DNA from: UBA1924 sp963976625
GTDB lineage: Bacteria; Planctomycetota; Phycisphaerae; Phycisphaerales; UBA1924
Assembly: GCA_963976625.1 (NCBI GenBank)
Contig: CAXBLA010000031.1
Coordinates: 1 to 35,974, forward strand
Direction: 5' to 3'
DNA: 35,974 bases
Below the pieces are notes generated by a model. The model did no database searches. It saw nothing but the letters and a program-made list of their open reading frames with translations, and was not told the origin of the DNA. This document shows positions 33,258 to 35,974 of this stretch, one piece after another (the stretch's first letter is position 1; each line of letters begins with the position of its first letter). The translations under genes and the position numbers were made by a program.

Positions 33258-34327
33258 CGTGCCACCTCCGTGCTGCGCTGTGCGTTGATCCCGCGTTCGT
33301 CGGCGATGATCTCAACCTTCGATCGCTGATCAGCTACTGGCTTTTCAATCTGTGCATTGATGGATACAGTGCGAGTTTCTGTTAACCCCGGCTCGTCACC
33401 AACCGTGAGCAGACCGGCCGGCGGCGTAAACCGCGTGATGTACCGGAAGCCATCGCCCGAAGCAATCGTCCGCACGAACACGCCCGCCCGTGTCACCTCG
33501 AACACGCCCGTGGTGGTCGTCACCATCAGGTTGCCGCTGTCGAGCTCGCACACGCCGCGGAAGAGCTCGAGCCCCGCCTGGAACTGCCCGACGAGCGCAC
33601 CTGTTGAGTCAAACTCCAAGATGTACCCCGTCGAGAACGCGCAGACCAGCAGGTTGCCGTCCGCTGTGGCCGCCATCTGCTGAGGGAAGTCGAGCAGAGG
33701 CACCGCCAACGCGCTGGTGAAGCGCTCGTTGAACTTGCCGTCCATCGTGTAGCGCACGATCTTGTCTTGCCCCTCATCAGCGACGAGCACCTCGCCGTTG
33801 TATTCGATCACATCAAATGGTCCGCGGATCCCGCCGTAGCGGTTGAAGGCGAAGTCTTCCTTCTCCGCCCCGTCGCCCGGATTCAGCCGCTTGACATTCT
33901 TCTGCGACACCGCCAGGTCATTAAACGCCCCCGAGTTGGTCACCAGCACATCGCCGGCCCCGCTGCCCGAAGTCAGCACATGCCCGCCTCGGATATTGTT
34001 CATGATGTCGCCATCGCGCACGCCACCGAGCGAGAACACCCCGACGAACGAACCATCGCTGCCAAACTCGGACACCACATCGGCGAACTGATCGCAGACA
34101 TACAGCTGCCCCGCCGTCCCAACGAGCACCTCAAGCGGGCGATCGAACACATCGACCCCGTCGTCTGATCCGGGGTCCACAATAAACGAGTCATCGACGA
34201 GCGAGCCATCGCTGGCCGAGAACGCCCAGACCCGGTCTGAGGTCGAATCCGGGACCAGCAACACATCCTGCCCCATCGCGGGCAAACACGCCCCTGATAG
34301 CATTAGTAACGGTAAATATCGGACCAT
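33254..34327 (-). CDS. Secreted NHL-type beta-propeller protein
   Basis: GGAG lies about ten bases before the ATG. The 357-residue protein has a signal peptide (YLPLLMLSGACLPAMGQ, predicted cut near residue 20). NHL-type repeats follow, such as DVFDRPLEVLVGTAGQLYVC, RGPFDVIEYNGEVLVADEG, DFPQQMAATADGNLLVC and FRGVCELDSGNLMVTT. Each has the pattern 'position, Asp-Gly, strand' of a six-bladed propeller. No dockerin-like tail is present; the last 50 residues are charged and probably disordered. Its stop is fused with the start of the next gene (ATGA). It is probably an exported binding or scaffold protein. Confidence 0.82.
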   Translation of the reverse strand: MVRYLPLLMLSGACLPAMGQDVLLVPDSTSDRVWAFSASDGSLVDDSFIVDPGSDDGVDVFDRPLEVLVGTAGQLYVCDQFADVVSEFGSDGSFVGVFSLGGVRDGDIMNNIRGGHVLTSGSGAGDVLVTNSGAFNDLAVSQKNVKRLNPGDGAEKEDFAFNRYGGIRGPFDVIEYNGEVLVADEGQDKIVRYTMDGKFNERFTSALAVPLLDFPQQMAATADGNLLVCAFSTGYILEFDSTGALVGQFQAGLELFRGVCELDSGNLMVTTTTGVFEVTRAGVFVRTIASGDGFRYITRFTPPAGLLTVGDEPGLTETRTVSINAQIEKPVADQRSKVEIIADERGINAQRSTEVAR

Positions 34328-34438
34328 TGTTCATCTCTCCATGATTCTGATTGTTCTGATTGATCTGTCGAACGCCGAGCACCCCATCGGCTGCCCCGCC
34401 AAGCGTCCCCGATCGTACCACACCCAACCAAGCACACA

Positions 34439-34464
34439 AGAAAAATCCCGCACGAAGACGGGAT
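34439..34464 (-). terminator. Terminator after the adamalysin-like gene
   Basis: ATCCCG (34445-34450) pairs with CGGGAT (34459-34464) around an 8-nt loop. On the - strand the stem runs straight into TTTTTC. It lies about 35 bp after the stop at 34498. Confidence 0.75.
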
Positions 34465-34497
34465 GCTGATCGCTTCCACGATGGATCAACCCATCAT

Positions 34498-35391
34498 TCA
34501 TGGGCAGCCCGCCCCGAACGCATCGAGGAATGCGGACACATCGAAGAAGTCGAAAATGCCGTCGTCGGTGAAGTCCGCGACCGAATCCTGCGAAGCAAAC
34601 GCATCAAGGAACGCCGACACATCAAAGAAATCCAGGAGCCCATCGTCCGTCAGATCCCCCGCACACTCCGGGATCGGCGGCGCAAGGCACGCAGGGATAT
34701 CCAGCCCCGGGCTCAGCAGATACTCAACGATCGATCCCAGCGAACAACTGCTCAACCCCGTCGCCGGATTCGATACGCTTGGTGCCGACATAATAAACCC
34801 GCTGTCCGCGCAGCCATTGCCCCCGATCGCCCCGTCATGGACAGCCCCGGCGATATGCCCGAGCTGATGGCTCGCACTCGAGGCGACGAAGTCCGTTGTA
34901 GAAACACCCGCCTCCAGAACCCCGACACCGTTGCGTCGGCACAGCTGGCCCACAAAGCCCGCCCCGAAAGTGCTCAGGTCAACGCCGCTCAACAACAACA
35001 CCGCGTCGCGCCCGTCGGGCTGGATCGGGAACTCTGACTCCACAAAGTCCTGAACCACATTGACCAGAGCAATCGAGCTCGTCTCCTCTGCCCAAGGATC
35101 GCCGTCCTCGAAGACCGTCAACTCACTGAGCATCACCCCCGTACCGATCCCCCCCTGCGCGAACGGCTGCGACCAGATCGCATCCATCTTGGTCACGACC
35201 TCTTCGACATACGCCCGCACGCCGTCACCGAGCTGCAAGAACAGGGCTTGATCAACCATGATGTGCAGCTCGATCACGCAGTCGTCACAGAGCCCGCCGC
35301 CCCGCTGGCTGCCGCTCGGGAGCCCATCAGCAGACGCAACACCAACAACACCCGCACAACACAGCCCCGCCAAACACATTGTTTGCAACAT
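34498..35391 (-). CDS. Secreted M12 (adamalysin-like) protein with altered zinc motif, GC-type dockerin-like tail
   Basis: ATG 35391 is preferred over a GTG three codons upstream because GAGGGG sits eight bases before it. The 297-residue protein has a signal peptide (MCLAGLCCAGVVGVASA). The domain that follows has the order of M12B proteases: ELHIMVDQALFLQLGDGV at the start, then DAVLLLSGVDL, the zinc site, and the Met-turn candidate GFIMSA. The zinc site reads HQLGHIAGAVHD (from His175): all three His and the following Asp are kept, but the catalytic Glu of HExxHxxGxxHD is Gln176. Zinc could still bind, but normal peptide hydrolysis is not expected. The tail has two EF-hand-like units (DFFDVSAFLDAFA, DFFDVSAFLDAFG) ending GAGCP. 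Confidence 0.85.
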   Translation of the reverse strand: MLQTMCLAGLCCAGVVGVASADGLPSGSQRGGGLCDDCVIELHIMVDQALFLQLGDGVRAYVEEVVTKMDAIWSQPFAQGGIGTGVMLSELTVFEDGDPWAEETSSIALVNVVQDFVESEFPIQPDGRDAVLLLSGVDLSTFGAGFVGQLCRRNGVGVLEAGVSTTDFVASSASHQLGHIAGAVHDGAIGGNGCADSGFIMSAPSVSNPATGLSSCSLGSIVEYLLSPGLDIPACLAPPIPECAGDLTDDGLLDFFDVSAFLDAFASQDSVADFTDDGIFDFFDVSAFLDAFGAGCP

Positions 35392-35476
35392 ACAACACAC
35401 CCCTCGACCTTCAAGATCAACTGTTCTTTCCTTTGTATCCGAGCCCGACTCTACCAGCCCAAACCCTCAACACAAG

Positions 35477-35497
35477 AAAAAACCGCCCAAAGGCGGC
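35477..35497 (-). terminator. Terminator after lpd
   Basis: CCGCC (35483-35487) pairs with GGCGG (35492-35496) around a 4-nt loop. On the - strand the hairpin is followed by six T. It lies about 40 bp after the lpd stop. Confidence 0.75.
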
Positions 35498-35537
35498 TTG
35501 AATACACAACTCTTGAGCCATGACTACTAAGCAAGGA

Positions 35538-35974
35538 CTACGAGTTAATCACGCGCCCTTCGCTCGCCAGCGCTGCCTCGTGCACCGCTTCGTGCATCGT
35601 CGGGTGGGCGTGCACGGTCGCAATAATCTCTTCGGTGGTTGCTTCGAGCCTTCTCGCCAGCGTCATCTCGGCGATCAGCTCGGTCGCCTGATCACCCAGG
35701 ATGTGCGTGCCCAGGATCTCGCCGCGGGGCAGCCCGCGGATGATCTTGACAAAGCCGTGGGTGTGCATGGTCGCGATGGCCTTGCCCAATGCCTGGTTCT
35801 GGAAGACGCCGACCTCGTAATCTTCGCCCTTCTTCAAGCCCTGGGCCTTGAGCGCCTGCTCGGTGTAGCCCACGCTGCCGACCTGCGGGTGACAATAAGT
35901 ACAGCCCGGGATCACGGTGTAGTCCATCGGGATCGGGTCGTGCTTGGCCTTGCCGTCCTTGAACGCGAACCGCT
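35538..35974 (-). CDS. lpdA: Dihydrolipoyl dehydrogenase, C-terminal part (5' end beyond the window)
   Basis: The frame is open to the right edge (it continues upstream of the Met at 35927 as RFAFKDGKAKHDPIP). The visible 145 residues are the C-terminal dimerisation domain: CTYCHPQVGSVGYTEQAL, GKAIATMHTHGFVKII, GTHILGDQATELIAEM, and the catalytic HAHPTMHEAVHEAA, whose His-Glu pair is the proton relay of the neighbouring subunit's active site. This is the FAD-dependent E3 enzyme of 2-oxoacid dehydrogenase and glycine cleavage complexes. The FAD and NAD domains and the redox disulfide lie outside the window. A terminator follows, so it is the last gene of its unit. Confidence 0.95.
   Translation of the reverse strand, partial: RFAFKDGKAKHDPIPMDYTVIPGCTYCHPQVGSVGYTEQALKAQGLKKGEDYEVGVFQNQALGKAIATMHTHGFVKIIRGLPRGEILGTHILGDQATELIAEMTLARRLEATTEEIIATVHAHPTMHEAVHEAALASEGRVINS

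Noticed and set aside
32007..33329. 440-codon + strand open frame across the convergent region
   Set aside because: It runs through the palindromic terminator and lies antisense to the propeller gene, whose signal peptide, repeats and dockerin-like tail are clear.

Overview
The window looks like chromosomal DNA of a planctomycete of the class Phycisphaerae, probably marine. The strongest signs are five secreted proteins ending in a paired EF-hand module built on DFFDVSxFLDAFG and closing in GCP (the 'GC-type dockerin' seen in Phycisphaera-like genomes), and a sixth with a degenerate version. Supporting signs are a DUF6677-like membrane gene, an enlarged SecE, and a tuf-rpmG-tRNA-secE-nusG block that is not followed by rplK. 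The sequence is GC-rich. Good Shine-Dalgarno sites occur before many genes and are missing before others.

Layout. 1-949: 3' end of a secreted subtilase. 1019-3188: UbiA-type prenyltransferase (probably MqnP), a GbsR/MarR-like regulator and a translationally coupled small protein. 3276-4118 (-): a MerR/excisionase-type HTH protein with two C-terminal membrane helices. 4374-9178: the most interesting locus. A LexA/CI-type self-cleaving repressor (-) faces a compact + strand operon: a two-HTH protein, an ABC ATPase fused to a GNAT-like domain, a ribbon-helix-helix-like protein and a complete phage-type terminase large subunit. A sigma70-like promoter between them carries a perfect GTTCACA-N4-TGTGAAC palindrome just past its predicted start site. 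No capsid, portal, integrase or lysis gene is present, and ordinary chromosomal genes lie on both sides. 9175-12332: two overlapping membrane genes (-), an Asp-rich protein, a basic-to-acidic protein and an alpha/beta hydrolase. 12354-20293: seven-iron ferredoxin, M42-type peptidase, acyltransferase-3 membrane enzyme, TPR lipoprotein, LemA and an M48 protease.

20395-24022 (-) is the core expression block, read tRNA-Thr, tuf, rpmG, tRNA-Trp, secE, nusG. Stem-loops lie between several of these genes and a terminator follows nusG. 24393-35391 is a secretome region: a SUMF1-like protein without cysteines, an AsmA-like protein, two tandem subtilases, two beta-propeller-like proteins and an adamalysin-like protein whose catalytic Glu is replaced by Gln. 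The window ends inside lpd (-), encoding dihydrolipoyl dehydrogenase.

Working hypothesis for the central locus: the repressor silences the terminase operon until it cleaves itself, for example after DNA damage. The HTH and RHH proteins would choose or regulate DNA, the ABC-GNAT fusion would act as an accessory ATPase, and TerL would translocate and cut DNA. This could be a domesticated packaging module, a satellite that borrows capsids, or a prophage remnant still under selection. Sequence alone cannot separate these. All motif assignments were made by eye, without database searches.
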